From Gammaproteobacteria bacterium (lineage in GTDB: Bacteria; Pseudomonadota; Gammaproteobacteria; Pseudomonadales; Pseudohongiellaceae), in the NCBI GenBank assembly GCA_007571115.1, contig RKSA01000118.1, positions 1 to 13,751 of the forward strand: DNA of 13,751 bases, given 5' to 3'. Under the pieces are notes generated by a model. That model was not told the origin of the DNA. It made no database searches and was given only the letters and a program-made list of their open reading frames with translations. Shown one piece after another: positions 13,666-13,751 of this stretch (position 1 is its first letter; every line of letters begins with the position of its first letter). The translations under genes were made by a program, and so were the position numbers.

Positions 13666-13751
13666 CGCAAATTTACTGTCGCACACGCATCGGCACATGT
13701 GCTCCGGGTGCTTCCGCCCCGTTTGGGGAAGTTGAGCCATGGGATGTGTGG
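13666..13751 (+). ncRNA. Candidate structured 5' leader of rpsB (cut by the window edge)
   Basis: The last 86 nt follow the extended -10 and contain nested complementary blocks. CACAC (13682-13686) can pair with GTGTG (13746-13750), and GCTC (13701-13704) with GAGC (13734-13737). CTT plus CCCC (13711-13720, with a CCG bulge) can pair with GGGGAAG (13725-13731) around a GTTT loop. The rpsB leader is a known target of autogenous repression by ribosomal protein S2 in Gammaproteobacteria. Placement and structure fit, but the rpsB start lies outside the window and the known consensus was not compared. Confidence 0.45.

Noticed and set aside
13739..13751. ATG at 13739 as the rpsB start
   Set aside because: It would encode MGCV, unlike the conserved start of S2, and lies inside the structured leader.
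1..13751. CRISPR, prophage, toxin-antitoxin pair or defence island
   Set aside because: No spaced repeat array, transposase, integrase or defence gene cluster was seen; Fic stands alone with an internal inhibitory motif.

Overview
The window is a GC-rich (judged by eye, not counted), densely packed chromosomal segment from a proteobacterium, most likely a gammaproteobacterium. The evidence is the gene content and order. There is an rnc/era/recO cluster, an rlmD-mazG pair, an adk-tsaB-rsmJ run, and a map-glnD-dapD-dapE operon divergent from what should be rpsB. RsmJ and the long Pseudomonas-type DapD (about 340 residues) also favour Gammaproteobacteria. Nothing here fixes the genus. No tRNA, rRNA, CRISPR array, transposase or prophage gene was seen.

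Layout: 1-1692 (+) holds the tail of a probable rnc, then era and recO (ribosome assembly and recombinational repair). 1724-2701 (-) is a lone Fic-domain AMP transferase carrying its own inhibitory helix. It is bounded by an imperfect direct repeat and sits where pdxJ often follows recO. 2808-7778 (+) is a forward run: a PNPOx-like flavoprotein, rlmD, mazG, a three-copy GC-rich tandem repeat, adk (TTG start), tsaB and rsmJ. 7730-13548 (-) is the reverse operon map > glnD > dapD > dapE, whose last gene overlaps the 3' end of rsmJ tail to tail. 13549-13751 is a divergent promoter region ending in a structured leader that probably belongs to rpsB.

Functionally this is mostly housekeeping: rRNA and tRNA modification (RlmD, RsmJ, TsaB), ribosome biogenesis (Era, RNase III), nucleotide pool and surveillance functions (Adk, MazG), nitrogen sensing (GlnD), N-terminal methionine removal (Map) and two steps of succinyl-branch lysine/diaminopimelate synthesis (DapD, DapE). 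Genes are tightly coupled: four junctions are ATGA stop/start overlaps and tsaB/rsmJ overlap by 8 nt.

I did not find a convincing undescribed system. The points most worth a second look are the fic gene with flanking repeats, the tandem repeat starting at the mazG stop codon, the RlmD lacking its TRAM domain, the direct rlmD-mazG junction without relA, and the candidate S2 leader at the right edge.
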